Of a DNA stretch of 64,000 nucleotides, positions 1-9,257 are shown one piece after another. How positions within the stretch are numbered: position 1 is the first letter of the stretch; each line of letters begins with the position of its first letter. The position numbers were made by a program, and so were the translations under genes. Under the pieces are notes generated by a model. The model was not told the DNA's origin. It saw only the letters and a list, made by a program, of their open reading frames with translations, and did not search any database. Source of the DNA: CAVVFX01 sp963777595 (GTDB lineage Bacteria > Acidobacteriota > Terriglobia > Bryobacterales > Bryobacteraceae); contig CAVZRE010000066.1 in NCBI GenBank assembly GCA_963777595.1, forward strand, positions 124,001 to 188,000, written 5' to 3'.

Positions 1-219
1 AGGCGCCGTGAACGGCTCGTACCAGGTGCTGCCGCGTTTAAGCAGGATAAAATCGCCGGGCGCGAAAGAGGACGCTGCGACGCGGCTCAAGGTCTTCCAG
101 GGTGCAGAGACACTGAGCCCGGTTTGGCTGTCGACCCCCGCGGCGGAATCCACGTAATAAACAGCGCCCGAAGCGGACGGCAGGCAGAAGAATGCAAACG
201 CAAACAGGGCGCGATGCAT
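1..219 (-). CDS. Exported right-handed beta-helix protein, N-terminal part
   Basis: Only the first 73 residues lie in the window; the gene runs off the left edge. Translating the minus strand from the ATG at 219 gives a hydrophobic signal peptide (about residues 1-17, ending in ASG) followed by VYYVDSAAGVDS, then APWKTL and FILLKRGSTW. A tyrosine-valine-aspartate start, a WKTL block and a 'GD.ILLKRG..W' block are typical of the N-terminal cap of secreted parallel beta-helix proteins (pectate-lyase-like fold). The ATG shares one base with the stop of the upstream sugar phosphotransferase (TGATG), so it is the next gene of the exopolysaccharide operon. A polysaccharide lyase, epimerase or surface role is possible; the activity cannot be told from this fragment. 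Confidence 0.7.
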   Translation of the reverse strand, partial: MHRALFAFAFFCLPSASGAVYYVDSAAGVDSQTGLSVSAPWKTLSRVAASSFAPGDFILLKRGSTWYEPFTAP

Positions 220-1655
220 CAGTAAGCGCCCTCACCCTGGATCACTACCCGAACGGTGCAAGCCAGGAGATAAATATCGAACCATGGCGACCAGTTGCGT
301 ACGTAATAGCTATCGAGATCTACGCGTTTCTGATAGTCGGTATCGCTGCGCCCCGAAACCTGCCAGAGACCCGTCAGGCCGGGAACTACACGACAGTAAA
401 GATCGAACCACTGGTTGTATTTCGTAGCCTCGTCGGCGACGATGGGCCGCGGGCCGACAAGGCTCATGTCGCCGCGCAGAACGTTCCAGAGCTGCGGGAG
501 TTCGTCGAGACTCGTCTTGCGCAGAATGCGTCCTACGCGAGTGACCCGAGGGTCATTCCGCAGCTTGCGCTTCTCCTGCCATTCGGCGCGTTCTTCGGGA
601 TGGTTGCGCAAATGCTCTTCGAGAATGCCGTTGCTGTTCGGCCGCATGGTGCGGAACTTCCACATAGGGAACTGCCGTCCGCCATGTCCGATCCGCCGGT
701 GGAAGAACAGCGCACTCCCGGGGGATTCGAGCCGAATGATCAGCACGATCAGCAGCATGACGGGCAATAAGAGAGTCAGAAGCAGCAAACTGAGCGCCTG
801 GTCAGAGATTCGCTTGACGAATTGATTCACCGGGTCGAGCAGACTGCGGCGAAGTTCCAGGGCGACGGAACTGCAGATGTCGCGCGTCTCAATTCCGAAG
901 CTCGAAAATTCATTGAGGCCCGGCATCACGTAGACGCGCCGGAAGACATTGGCGTGCGATTCGAGCAATTGAATCAGTTCGGGTCCGACGATGCCTGGAA
1001 CCGCAATGATTGCGTGGTCCACGCCCAAACGCTTGGCGTACAGCGGCGCGGAATCAAAGCACCCGAGCACCGGCACTCCAGGAAAAGTTCCCGAACCGGA
1101 TTCATCCTCCTGGAAGACGGCAACCGGATGGAGGCCCAATTCCGGCTGCTGCCGCAGCCCTTCGACTATCTTATGCGCGACCTCGCCGGAACCAAAAACG
1201 GCCACTGGATAGCCCCACCAGGAGCTCTTGCCGAACCAAAGGCGAACGCGGGTCCTTGCCAGCGGTACCAGTACCAGGGCCAGAATCCAACCGATTACAA
1301 ATACGACGCGCGAATAAGTTCCCGCTTCTTTGAGGAGGAATAACAAGGTCGCGAAGAGAACGAAGACCAAGGTGGTGGCCTGGGTGAGTTGGCGGATCTC
1401 GCGGACGGGATTGTGGCCGACGCCAGGATAAAGACCAAAGAGTCCATACCCGGCAGCGAACAGCAGCAGGCTGGCCGAGAGCCGCCAGTAAAGCGCGAAG
1501 TCGTAGTGGCCGTCGAACGCGTGCCGGAGGAGAACCGCGACCACCAAAGAAAGTCCCGCAGCCACCACGTCCCCGGCCATCATCACCAGGGCACAGCGGC
1601 CGGGACGCGGCGTATGCTCAGTGGGAATCACAGCCGCAATTGCGGTGCTGGCCAT
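219..1655 (-). CDS. WbaP-type polyprenyl-phosphate sugar phosphotransferase
   Basis: Probable initiating enzyme of exopolysaccharide synthesis, transferring a sugar-1-phosphate to undecaprenyl phosphate at the inner membrane (478 aa). About four membrane segments occupy residues 28-133, a CoA-binding-like Rossmann region follows (VAVFGSGEVA near 151-160), then a membrane or re-entrant helix near 283-306 and the catalytic sugar-transferase domain. That domain shows MWKFRTM, TSLDELPQLWNVLRGDMSLVG and PGLTGLWQVSGRS, the hallmark blocks of polyisoprenyl-phosphate hexose-1-phosphate transferases. Length and layout match the WbaP/EpsB group. Both junctions are one-base TGATG overlaps, with a GT4 upstream and a beta-helix gene downstream. 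The sugar transferred cannot be predicted. Confidence 0.93.
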   Translation of the reverse strand: MASTAIAAVIPTEHTPRPGRCALVMMAGDVVAAGLSLVVAVLLRHAFDGHYDFALYWRLSASLLLFAAGYGLFGLYPGVGHNPVREIRQLTQATTLVFVLFATLLFLLKEAGTYSRVVFVIGWILALVLVPLARTRVRLWFGKSSWWGYPVAVFGSGEVAHKIVEGLRQQPELGLHPVAVFQEDESGSGTFPGVPVLGCFDSAPLYAKRLGVDHAIIAVPGIVGPELIQLLESHANVFRRVYVMPGLNEFSSFGIETRDICSSVALELRRSLLDPVNQFVKRISDQALSLLLLTLLLPVMLLIVLIIRLESPGSALFFHRRIGHGGRQFPMWKFRTMRPNSNGILEEHLRNHPEERAEWQEKRKLRNDPRVTRVGRILRKTSLDELPQLWNVLRGDMSLVGPRPIVADEATKYNQWFDLYCRVVPGLTGLWQVSGRSDTDYQKRVDLDSYYVRNWSPWFDIYLLACTVRVVIQGEGAY

Positions 1656-2821
1656 CAGGACCTTCCTCTGTCGATCGTGCCGGCGGGGATTTTGTCGCCC
1701 ACCGGTTTGTGGTTCAGAATTTCGTCGTAAAGCGCCACAGTCTGTCGCGCCATACGATCGAATGTGAAGTTGCGTTCATACCGCAGTCTTCCGGCGCGTC
1801 CAAAAGCCGTGCGCGTCGTGGGACTCAGGATGAGGCTGGCGAGCGCTTTGGAAAGGCTCGTCACGTCACTACGAGGAACTACAAGGCCGGTCTCGCGATG
1901 CGCGACAGCTTCCGAGACGCCTCCGACATCCGAAGCGACTACTGGTAGACCGGCTCGCATGGCTTCGAGAATACTGCGGGGGAAGCCTTCTGATTTGGAT
2001 GCGAGCACGAAGATCTGTGAGCCGGCTAGTTTTCCGACGGTGTCGCTGGTGTGGCCGGTAAAAACGATACGGTTGTCGAGGCGAAGTTCACTCGCCAGAG
2101 CGCGCACGGCAGCTTCGCGTGGACCGCCGCCCACTAGTTCCAGCTCCCACAAAAAATCGCGCAGAGGAGCAAGCGCGTGCAGCAACAAATCGTGATCCTT
2201 GGGTGTTTCGAGCCGGGCTACAGAGATCAATTTTGGCGGCTCGAGAGACGGGTTGGCCCGATGGCCGTCCGGAAGGTCCCGCACGCCGTTGTGAATGACG
2301 GCCAACTTTTCCAAAGACGCGATCCGGTGTCTGAGGGCCAGATTCCTTTCGGCTTCGCAGACATTGACAATGTTCCGGGCCATGGGCGCGGCCAAGCGTT
2401 CCGCGACACGAAAGATCCGGCCGCTTGTACTCGAGATTCTATCCGCGATGGCCCAGCCGTGAGGAGTGAAGAGACACGGAATTCCAGCCGCGCGCGCAGC
2501 GAGGCGTCCGATCAGGCCCGCTTTCGCTGTGTGCGTCGAGACGAGATCCGGTTGGATGCGGCGCAGTACAGATAGCATTTGGCGCACGGCCAAGAGGTCG
2601 TGGACAGGATCAATCGACCGGCGAAGGTTTGGAATCGGGCAACAAGGGATGTCGTAGCGGCGGAACTCGTCCAGCGCCTCACGGTTCCCGTTATTGCGAG
2701 CTGCCCCGACGAGCACCGTGACGCGATCACCACGATCGAGCATGTAGCGCGACATGTCGCGCACATGCACAGTTGCGCCGCCGACGGCATCTCCGCGCGT
2801 TATGGCAAAAGCGATGTGCAT
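1655..2821 (-). CDS. Glycosyltransferase family 4 (operon copy 3)
   Basis: GT-B fold retaining glycosyltransferase of 388 aa, expected to add one sugar to the lipid-linked repeat unit on the cytoplasmic side. The N-terminus (AFAITRGDAVGGATVHVRDM) is the usual GT4 acceptor-domain start with a glycine-rich loop. The C-terminal nucleotide-sugar domain has SVARLETPKDHDLLL and SEGFPRSILEAM, the E-x7-E signature, followed by AGLPVVASDVGG. The ATG at 2821 overlaps the deacetylase gene by 22 bases, and its stop overlaps the WbaP-like start by one base (TGATG), so it is translated within the operon. Donor and acceptor are unknown. Confidence 0.92.
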   Translation of the reverse strand: MHIAFAITRGDAVGGATVHVRDMSRYMLDRGDRVTVLVGAARNNGNREALDEFRRYDIPCCPIPNLRRSIDPVHDLLAVRQMLSVLRRIQPDLVSTHTAKAGLIGRLAARAAGIPCLFTPHGWAIADRISSTSGRIFRVAERLAAPMARNIVNVCEAERNLALRHRIASLEKLAVIHNGVRDLPDGHRANPSLEPPKLISVARLETPKDHDLLLHALAPLRDFLWELELVGGGPREAAVRALASELRLDNRIVFTGHTSDTVGKLAGSQIFVLASKSEGFPRSILEAMRAGLPVVASDVGGVSEAVAHRETGLVVPRSDVTSLSKALASLILSPTTRTAFGRAGRLRYERNFTFDRMARQTVALYDEILNHKPVGDKIPAGTIDRGRS

Positions 2822-3570
2822 GGGACCTCCGTGGTGAAGCGTGATTTCACAGATCTTAGGGCGCGGTAGCAGTTGTAGAAGACCTGATCAGATAACGTAC
2901 GCGAGCGATTGCGATAGCAGCGTGTAATCTCATCGAGGCTGACCGTCTTTTCACGAAATGCCAAAATGTCTTGGCAAAACCGGTCGATGCGTCCTTGACT
3001 CCAGGGGTTCGTATGCAGGCAGACGGTCCACGTGCCGAAAGGCATTTTGCGAAACCATCCCAACTGCTGTGGGACCCAGAGCATTCCCTCGCGGGAGACG
3101 TAAGGATGCAAGGCATAGCCATCACTCAGGCAAGTCACCCGCAGGCTTACGAGCGCGTGGAGAGTGGCTTGATCAAAAGTGTGTCCGGGGGCAATAAAGG
3201 CGTCTGTTCTGACTCCCTCGCGCCGGAAGATTTCAATGCCGCGTTCCAGTTTCTCGCGCTGGACCGACTCGGGCAAACCGGCGAACTCACTGTATCCATG
3301 ACGGCCGAGAACGCCAGCCGCCGGACTGTCATAACGATGCTGGAATCCATGCAGCCCAATGCCCCAGCCGAGCGACTGCCACGCCCGAACCCTCTGCCAG
3401 AACTCCGGATTGGCGGGTGCGACGCACAGTTCGGGATCGCGGTTGTCCGGGACTACGGCGAGCAGAGGCTTGATGCCTGAGCGAAGCAGTGCCTGCTCGA
3501 CTGGCTGCCATTTCTGCCAGTCCATGGTGGGACAGATATCATCGAATCGGATAAGGTATTGGGCCGTCAT
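2800..3570 (-). CDS. DUF2334-type polysaccharide deacetylase-like protein
   Basis: About 256 aa from the ATG at 3570. The protein starts MTAQYLIRFDDICPTMDW; the paired aspartates, the later HGFQHR block and the FIAPGHTFD block match the metal-binding motifs of NodB-like carbohydrate esterases, in the DUF2334 branch. It would remove acetyl groups from the polysaccharide or an intermediate. No signal peptide is visible, so it may act in the cytoplasm, unlike many exported deacetylases. The frame stays open to 3621, but the earlier residues look unrelated; a GTG at 3579 is another option. It lies between the FemAB-like acyltransferase and a GT4, overlapping the latter by 22 bases. Confidence 0.8.
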   Translation of the reverse strand: MTAQYLIRFDDICPTMDWQKWQPVEQALLRSGIKPLLAVVPDNRDPELCVAPANPEFWQRVRAWQSLGWGIGLHGFQHRYDSPAAGVLGRHGYSEFAGLPESVQREKLERGIEIFRREGVRTDAFIAPGHTFDQATLHALVSLRVTCLSDGYALHPYVSREGMLWVPQQLGWFRKMPFGTWTVCLHTNPWSQGRIDRFCQDILAFREKTVSLDEITRCYRNRSRTLSDQVFYNCYRALRSVKSRFTTEVPCTSLLP

Positions 3571-3589
3571 GGGATTCACTTTTGAAACG

Positions 3590-4348
3590 CTACTTTCGTC
3601 CGCGGATCGCGCCGACGGCATGCCGCAGATGAACTGCGAGCGTACCCTTGAGGGTGACGCCGCGATCGGTGTTGTATTGATGCGCTACCCGTCCGCCGAA
3701 GCCCTCTTTAAACCGGTTGATGTTCAACTTCTCGGCATCGTCATGTCCGCTATACCAGCCGCCGAAGTCATAGGTGGTGAAGCCTTGCCCGCGAAGATGC
3801 GTCATGTCAAGCCAATGCAAAAGCCGGTTGGCGCGCGAGATGGACGCCGCTCGAGCTTTTTCCGCGGCGCGGAAAAGCGAAGCCGAGTGGACCAGTCGAG
3901 CGCAGCCGTTCGCATGCATGTAGCAGTGCCACACCAGGTCGGCGGCGGCGTCGTCTTTAATTCGAGTCAGCAGCAGCGATTGGCAGTCGCGCATGCCCGT
4001 GATCCGCTCGCGATTGAGTTCCGGCAGACCCTTCAACCGCGCGAACTCCGCGTAGAATTCGAAAAAGTCGGATAGCCAGGAGTTGTCGGGTTGGGCGTTG
4101 CACTCGAACTTCAGAGGCTCTTTTCCCGCGCGCCGGATCTCCTGTCGCGTGGTCTTCGACATCTGGTCGAGCAAAGCATCCGGCTCCTGCCGCAGATCGA
4201 TCAGTATCGTCGACATCGGATAACAGATCGTGCCGGGGACTTTTTCCGGCCGCGACTGGTAGCGAATGATGTCCACCGGCGGCGTGGCGCCCTGCTCGTC
4301 GAAATGGAATTCGGCAATCGTAAGCCGCTGTTTGGAATAAACAATCAC
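3590..4348 (-). CDS. FemAB/BioF2-like GNAT-fold acyltransferase
   Basis: About 252 aa. I place the start at GTG 4348, not at the open frame's first ATG (4396), because GTG forms a four-base GTGA overlap with the upstream GT4 stop and has AGAGG about seven bases before it. The core carries LLDQMSKTTRQEIRRAGKE, the conserved 'R..I..A' helix of FemAB/BioF2-like acetyltransferases (PF13480-like), and a late YDFGGWYSG...INRFKEGFGG block typical of this group. Such proteins in exopolysaccharide clusters are thought to acylate or aminoacylate sugars. Together with the neighbouring deacetylase it suggests the polymer has an N- or O-acyl decoration. The donor is unknown. Confidence 0.78.
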   Translation of the reverse strand: MIVYSKQRLTIAEFHFDEQGATPPVDIIRYQSRPEKVPGTICYPMSTILIDLRQEPDALLDQMSKTTRQEIRRAGKEPLKFECNAQPDNSWLSDFFEFYAEFARLKGLPELNRERITGMRDCQSLLLTRIKDDAAADLVWHCYMHANGCARLVHSASLFRAAEKARAASISRANRLLHWLDMTHLRGQGFTTYDFGGWYSGHDDAEKLNINRFKEGFGGRVAHQYNTDRGVTLKGTLAVHLRHAVGAIRGRK

Positions 4349-5592
4349 AGAGTGACCTCTTTCTTCGAGAGCATTTCGTGATAGAAATGTTCCCACTGCC
4401 CGACGACTTCATTCATGCTGAAACGCGAAGTGACATGACGCCGGGCCTGCTCGCCCATCCGCGTCCGGGCCGACGGCGGGAGGGCGGAGAGCCGCAGCAT
4501 GGCATGTGCCAGAGCCTCGGGATTGGCGGCCGGACACAGGAATCCGGTGACGCCATGGATGACAATATCGGAGGTCCCGCCGACGTCCGTTGTCACGCAC
4601 GGGAGGCCCGTTGCCGCGGCTTCCAGTAATGCCATCGGTGAGGCTTCGCAAACGGAAGAGAGCACACAGGCATCGGCCGCCGTGAGCAATTCCGGGATGT
4701 CGGCGCGCGTTCCGAGGAATCGCACTTTGGAACCGAGGCCCAAGCCTATCGCCAGTTCTTCGAGCTCACTCTGCAGGGGTCCGCTGCCGGCGAGTAAGAG
4801 GCGAGACTGGGGTGAGTTGTTGGCGAGCCTCGCGAAAGCGCGGAGGATCGTGTGATGGTCCTTAACGGGCTGAAAGCGACCGACCATGAGCCAGACGAAT
4901 TCGGAATCGATGCCCAGTTCGAAACGCATGCGCTGCCGGATCGCGGGATCAAAGCGGTAGCGATCCGTGGCGATACCGTTGGGGATGAGCCGGACCGATG
5001 CGCGCGTTACGGCGCCGGTCGAGAGATAGTGCGCGGCGGCTGCATCGCAAACTACGGTGGTACCGTCGGATAACCAGTTGGTCAGCCCGTTGAGGGTCTC
5101 GCGGGTGCGCCAGCCGGTTCCGCGAACGTTGTACATCTTGAGGCCGTGCAGCGTTCCGATCACGACCGGGACATTCCGCACAAGCCTCGCGATCCGCGCC
5201 GTGAGAACCGCGTGTGACATGTGGCAGTGCAGAATGTGGGGACGTTCCTCGCGAAGGAAGCGCGCCAGCCGCAGCGTGGGGCGGACGAGGTCCCAGCCGG
5301 GAACGTTCAAAGTGTGAACCGGAATTCCGTTCGTGCGGAGGCATTCGACTTCGCTCTTAGGGGCTCGCATCGAAACTACAGAAATGTCCCAGCCGCGCGC
5401 CTTTAGCGCACGCGCCAACTCCATGGACTGCACTTCGGCGCCACCATCATTCGCCAGATTGCTGATGAAGAGCGTCACCCGCCAGGGATGCACCCGGTGG
5501 CGTGAGAGCGCGAATCGCCGTGTTATTCCAGCTGTTTCCGCGACGGGTCCCTGCAGCAGCGCGGATTCCAGACGCATAGCTTCAGGCTGCAT
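4345..5592 (-). CDS. Glycosyltransferase family 4 (operon copy 2)
   Basis: GT4 enzyme, about 415 aa from the ATG at 5592. WRVTLFISNLANDGGAEVQS opens the acceptor domain with its glycine-rich loop; WLMVGRFQPVKDHHTIL and CEASPMALLEAAATGLPC form the donor-site motifs including E-x7-E. The frame is open to 5730 inside the upstream gene. The ATG at 5592 (overlapping the previous stop by 11 bases) or the one at 5577 are the likely starts, and neither has a strong Shine-Dalgarno. It couples to the acyltransferase downstream through a GTGA overlap. It presumably adds a further sugar to the repeat unit; specificity is unknown. Confidence 0.9.
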   Translation of the reverse strand: MQPEAMRLESALLQGPVAETAGITRRFALSRHRVHPWRVTLFISNLANDGGAEVQSMELARALKARGWDISVVSMRAPKSEVECLRTNGIPVHTLNVPGWDLVRPTLRLARFLREERPHILHCHMSHAVLTARIARLVRNVPVVIGTLHGLKMYNVRGTGWRTRETLNGLTNWLSDGTTVVCDAAAAHYLSTGAVTRASVRLIPNGIATDRYRFDPAIRQRMRFELGIDSEFVWLMVGRFQPVKDHHTILRAFARLANNSPQSRLLLAGSGPLQSELEELAIGLGLGSKVRFLGTRADIPELLTAADACVLSSVCEASPMALLEAAATGLPCVTTDVGGTSDIVIHGVTGFLCPAANPEALAHAMLRLSALPPSARTRMGEQARRHVTSRFSMNEVVGQWEHFYHEMLSKKEVTL

Positions 5593-6742
5593 GGCTTTTG
5601 TCGACGGTAAAGCCGCCTGCGGGGCATTCAGCAGGAGCGGAGAGTAGTTCGTCATAGAGCGATTCATAGGCGTCCACCATGTTTTGGTCATCGAATTCTG
5701 CTTGCGCGCGCTTTGCGGCCGCTGTGCCAATTGCGCGCCGCATTGCGGGATCGCCGGCGAGACGCATCAGAGCCGCGGAAAGTGCAGCCGCGTCGCCAGG
5801 CGGAACCAGCAGACCCTGTTTTTCATGTGCAACTAATTCCGGAACTCCTCCCACGGCGGTGACTACCGAAGGCAAACCGGCCGCCATAGCCTCCATAACG
5901 GAGAGCGGATTCCCTTCCCACAGCGAAGCCAGGGCAAACACGTCGCTGCTGCCGAGAATCTCCGGAACATCGTCGCGCCGTCCGAGAAAATAAACTTTAT
6001 CCAAGACGCCGAGCCCACGCGCCTGCGCTTCCATTTGGGCTCCCAGGTGGCCATCTCCGGCCAGGAGGAGCTTTGCTTTGGCCAGCTTCGCCGGACCGGC
6101 GGCGAAGGCCTCGATCAGCGTCTTATGATTTTTTTGCTCGTAATACCGGGCCACGCAGATGAACAGCAAATCTTCCTGCGAGAAGCCGTTACGCCTGCGC
6201 CATTCTTCGCGGGAAAGCACGGCAGCGGAATAGCGCGCGATGCAGATACCGTTTCGGATGAGCGGCGGCCGCGGTGCCTGGTAAACATGCTCAAAGCTGA
6301 TCGCGCCTTCTTCGGCGATGACTACCGGATGCACGCCACGCGCGAAGGCGCGGCTCTGCAGCCAAATCCCGAAGCGATCGACTTCCAGGTGCGCGACGTT
6401 GTGAATGGTATGGACCATCAATGGCGGGTTGTGCAGCATCGCGGGAGGCAGGACATAGCGCAGAACGTAATTATGGGTATGCACTACGTCGGGGCGGAAT
6501 TCGCGCAACACGCGGAAAATCCTGTGGAACATCCGCGGGTCAAGGCCCCGCCGCTTGTCCAGGTGAAAGATCCGCACGCTTTCTTCGCGAAGCCCCGCGG
6601 CAAGCGTGCCGGGAACCTCGGCGTAAAGGCTCGCGATGGCAACTTCAAACCGGTCGCGTGATCGCTGTGACGCCAGAGTGGCGACGACCCTCTCCGCGCC
6701 GTAAGGCACCAGGTCAGGTAGGACATGAAGCACGCGTATCAC
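5582..6742 (-). CDS. Glycosyltransferase family 4 (operon copy 1)
   Basis: GT4 enzyme of 386 aa. The N-terminus IRVLHVLPDLVPYGAERVV is a classic GT4 start; FICVARYYEQKNHKTLIEA and LWEGNPLSVMEAMAAGLPS give the donor-binding region and the E-x7-E motif. The start codon is GTG at 6742 and forms a GTGA four-base overlap with the stop of the polymerase gene, so reinitiation by the same ribosome is likely. It acts on the cytoplasmic face on undecaprenyl-linked intermediates by analogy with other Wzx/Wzy systems. The three GT4s in this operon are clearly diverged from one another and are not recent duplicates. Confidence 0.92.
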   Translation of the reverse strand: MIRVLHVLPDLVPYGAERVVATLASQRSRDRFEVAIASLYAEVPGTLAAGLREESVRIFHLDKRRGLDPRMFHRIFRVLREFRPDVVHTHNYVLRYVLPPAMLHNPPLMVHTIHNVAHLEVDRFGIWLQSRAFARGVHPVVIAEEGAISFEHVYQAPRPPLIRNGICIARYSAAVLSREEWRRRNGFSQEDLLFICVARYYEQKNHKTLIEAFAAGPAKLAKAKLLLAGDGHLGAQMEAQARGLGVLDKVYFLGRRDDVPEILGSSDVFALASLWEGNPLSVMEAMAAGLPSVVTAVGGVPELVAHEKQGLLVPPGDAAALSAALMRLAGDPAMRRAIGTAAAKRAQAEFDDQNMVDAYESLYDELLSAPAECPAGGFTVDKSHAA

Positions 6743-7965
6743 GAATATGCCTCCACCGCATGGAAGCGGGGTGTACGGTTGACGCTAGCCCCGGCCACGG
6801 AATTGGCGGGCAGGCTCACCGCGTGAACGGCCAGAAGTCCGAACACCAGCCAGGTCGGCTTTCTGTATTCCCAGGTGAGGGAGAGCACGCCGACGGTCCA
6901 CACGCACAGCAGCGTGAGCCAGAAAGCCCGTGTGACGCGAGGCATCCGCGCGGCCAGCCGGTACAGAGCGGCCAGGATGCCGGCGAAGAGAGCGAGGCCG
7001 ATGAGACCGGTTTCCACCAGCACGGAGATGAAAGAGTTGTGCGCGACGGGAACGAAGCCCCACGGCCGGCCGATCACCTTGGCGCTGGTCTCCGGATAGG
7101 CGCCCGCGCCGACGCCGCCGAAAGGCACGTTTTGAAACTCGGTAAGACCCGCCTTCCACAGCACCGTGCGGCTGTTCAGCGTCCCCTCGCTCACTTCCGA
7201 CGCAGCCGATGCCAGCCGTTTCCAGGATGTTGCCGGCACGAGCGTCACTGCGCCGGCGACGGCCAGTCCAAACATGACGGCGATGGTAATGCGATTACGA
7301 ACTGAAATCGCCGGGAAAGTCCAGAGGATCAGGCTGAGCGCGATGAGCATGCAAAAAGTTCCACCGCGCGAGACCGTCAGAAAAATTGTGCCGATCGCCA
7401 TCAGCATCTGCGCGCGATAGAGCCAGCGAACTGCGCCGGCTTGGCGCAGCGTCAGGTAGTAAGCCATGGGCAGGCTGAGAGCGAGGGTCAGCGCCAGGTC
7501 ATTAGGATCGAAACTGCCGCTGGCATATCGGTTGTAGTAAGTCTGGGTGCCACCGAGGAAATGCCGTAGCGTATCGCCGGCCGGCACCAGCGTCCCAAGG
7601 ACGTACGCGCTGAAAAGGGCGAGCACATGGCGCTCTTCCGTGCAGAATTCCCACGCGAGAAGCACCAGCCCGAGCAGTTGCAGGTAGGTCGTGATTCGCT
7701 CGATGGTCATATCGGGCGCAATGCTCCAGCGAAGAGTGAGGGAGGACCAGAGGATGAAGAACGCGAGCCCGACCTGGATGGGTCCGGGAATACGGAAACG
7801 CGCCTGCACGGCCACCGCGATGGCTCCCGCTCCAAGCGCCAGGAAACCTGCGAGCTTGCTGATTGAGCCTAGCCCCGGGACTTCGAGAGCCTTTTCGATG
7901 GGAATCGAAAACACAAAGACCCAGAGACAAGCAAACGCGAAGCGAGTGAAAAGGGACCGCCTCAT
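6739..7965 (-). CDS. O-antigen ligase/Wzy-type polysaccharide polymerase
   Basis: Polytopic inner-membrane protein of about 408 aa with ten or more hydrophobic segments, starting MRRSLFTRFAFACLWVF. The large periplasmic-loop region has GGVGAGAYPET and FVPVAHNSFISVLVETG, the conserved 'G.G...Y' and 'AHNSF' blocks of the O-antigen ligase/polymerase superfamily (PF04932-like). In this setting it most likely polymerises flipped repeat units. The ATG at 7965 overlaps the flippase stop (ATGA) and has GGAGG about ten bases upstream; the frame is open a little further to 7986, but that extension is not needed. Confidence 0.85.
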   Translation of the reverse strand: MRRSLFTRFAFACLWVFVFSIPIEKALEVPGLGSISKLAGFLALGAGAIAVAVQARFRIPGPIQVGLAFFILWSSLTLRWSIAPDMTIERITTYLQLLGLVLLAWEFCTEERHVLALFSAYVLGTLVPAGDTLRHFLGGTQTYYNRYASGSFDPNDLALTLALSLPMAYYLTLRQAGAVRWLYRAQMLMAIGTIFLTVSRGGTFCMLIALSLILWTFPAISVRNRITIAVMFGLAVAGAVTLVPATSWKRLASAASEVSEGTLNSRTVLWKAGLTEFQNVPFGGVGAGAYPETSAKVIGRPWGFVPVAHNSFISVLVETGLIGLALFAGILAALYRLAARMPRVTRAFWLTLLCVWTVGVLSLTWEYRKPTWLVFGLLAVHAVSLPANSVAGASVNRTPRFHAVEAYS

Positions 7966-9257
7966 TGCAGGACGCCCTCCTCGCAAGCCAGCGTCTCAAA
8001 TGAAGAGCGCAGCATGGTAGTGCGCGGTTCGCGAAGCAGAGAGCGCAATACCCAAAGCTCGCCGGCGATCTGGACGAGAAATCCCAAACCGACCGCCAGG
8101 GCCGCCCCGAGAAGACCGAACCGCGGGATCAGGATCAGGCAGCCGAGAGAGGCTCCGGCGACGGACGCGACTTGCAGCGGCATCTGTTCCTTGAATCGGC
8201 GGCCCGCAGTGATGACGTAGCCGAGCAGCGACGCGATGAATCCAGCGCTGGCCGCGCCCGCAAGGGCCGGCAAGATCGTCGACTGCGCCGCATACTCCCG
8301 GCCGAACAACAGCCCGAGTACCCACCGTCCGGCTAGCATCGATCCGGCGACCGTGCAGAGTCCTAAGACCAGACCCACGCCGGCCATCTGTGCGCTCACC
8401 CGGCCGAATCCGCGCCGGTCGCCCGCCTGGTACAACTTCGCGAGGCGAGGCGTCGCGGCCTGTCCGAGCGCATTGACCAGCAAGTTTGCGGCGGTCGTAA
8501 GGGATGCAATTGCCGAGAAGATGCCCAGCGAATGAGATCCCAATGCATGCGCGATGAAGTAGCGGGGGATGTTACTCGAGAACGAACCAATCATCAGCAC
8601 CACTCCCAGTGGAAACGCTGTCCTGGCGATACGCAGCCACTTGCCGGCACGCTGCCGGAGGGTCTGGCTAGACGAGTCATGGCGCTCCAGACATCCGCGC
8701 GTCGCGATGGTCGAGTCGTAGAAGAAGAGCGCCAGCAATCTCACGATCAGTACACCGACCAAAGCCGCCATAAGTTGTCCGGTGAATGTGATCACCAAAG
8801 CCAAGGCCGCCACCGACAGGATCCCGTGGAGCGAAAGCGAGATGGCGATGCGCTGCATACGCTCATGACGCTGAAAGAGACCAATGTAAATGTCCGCGAT
8901 CCATTCGACGGACTGCCCCAACGCAACCAGCACAACAGCCATCCTGTCCTGCGCCGAGTGCTCCAGCAATCCGACGGCAGTGACGCCGATCAAAGCCGCC
9001 AGTAGCGAGATCACACGCAGATCACGGTAGTCACGGAAGAAGTGCTCGCCGCCGACGTCGGTTGCGAGAACTGTCCGCAGATTCAACTGCGCGAGCATCA
9101 GAATGGGAGTGCTCACCGCAACTCCGAGGGCATACTGCCCAACAATTTCCGGGCTGCCGAGATGGGCGAGCACGCTGACCATGGCCCACTGGCAAGCAGC
9201 GTAGACAGCGTAGCCAACGGTCATCCAGGCGAAATTACCGCGCATGGCTCCGCTCAC
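7962..9257 (-). CDS. Wzx-like polysaccharide flippase
   Basis: About 431 aa, with some twelve hydrophobic segments, of the oligosaccharide flippase (PST/MOP) superfamily. It would translocate the undecaprenyl-linked repeat unit to the periplasmic side. The frame is open to 9524, but that region lies inside the kinase gene and does not resemble a flippase. The GTG at 9257 forms a GTGA overlap with the preceding stop and gives the usual length; the ATG at 9245 is the alternative. AMRGNFAWMTVGYAVYAACQ begins the first membrane helix. The next gene is the polymerase (ATGA overlap), the expected partner. Confidence 0.88.
   Translation of the reverse strand: MSGAMRGNFAWMTVGYAVYAACQWAMVSVLAHLGSPEIVGQYALGVAVSTPILMLAQLNLRTVLATDVGGEHFFRDYRDLRVISLLAALIGVTAVGLLEHSAQDRMAVVLVALGQSVEWIADIYIGLFQRHERMQRIAISLSLHGILSVAALALVITFTGQLMAALVGVLIVRLLALFFYDSTIATRGCLERHDSSSQTLRQRAGKWLRIARTAFPLGVVLMIGSFSSNIPRYFIAHALGSHSLGIFSAIASLTTAANLLVNALGQAATPRLAKLYQAGDRRGFGRVSAQMAGVGLVLGLCTVAGSMLAGRWVLGLLFGREYAAQSTILPALAGAASAGFIASLLGYVITAGRRFKEQMPLQVASVAGASLGCLILIPRFGLLGAALAVGLGFLVQIAGELWVLRSLLREPRTTMLRSSFETLACEEGVLQ

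Noticed and set aside
192..770. Open frame of 192 codons on the plus strand
   Set aside because: Antisense shadow of the WbaP-like gene, whose conserved motifs lie on the other strand; no signal peptide, domain or ribosome binding site.
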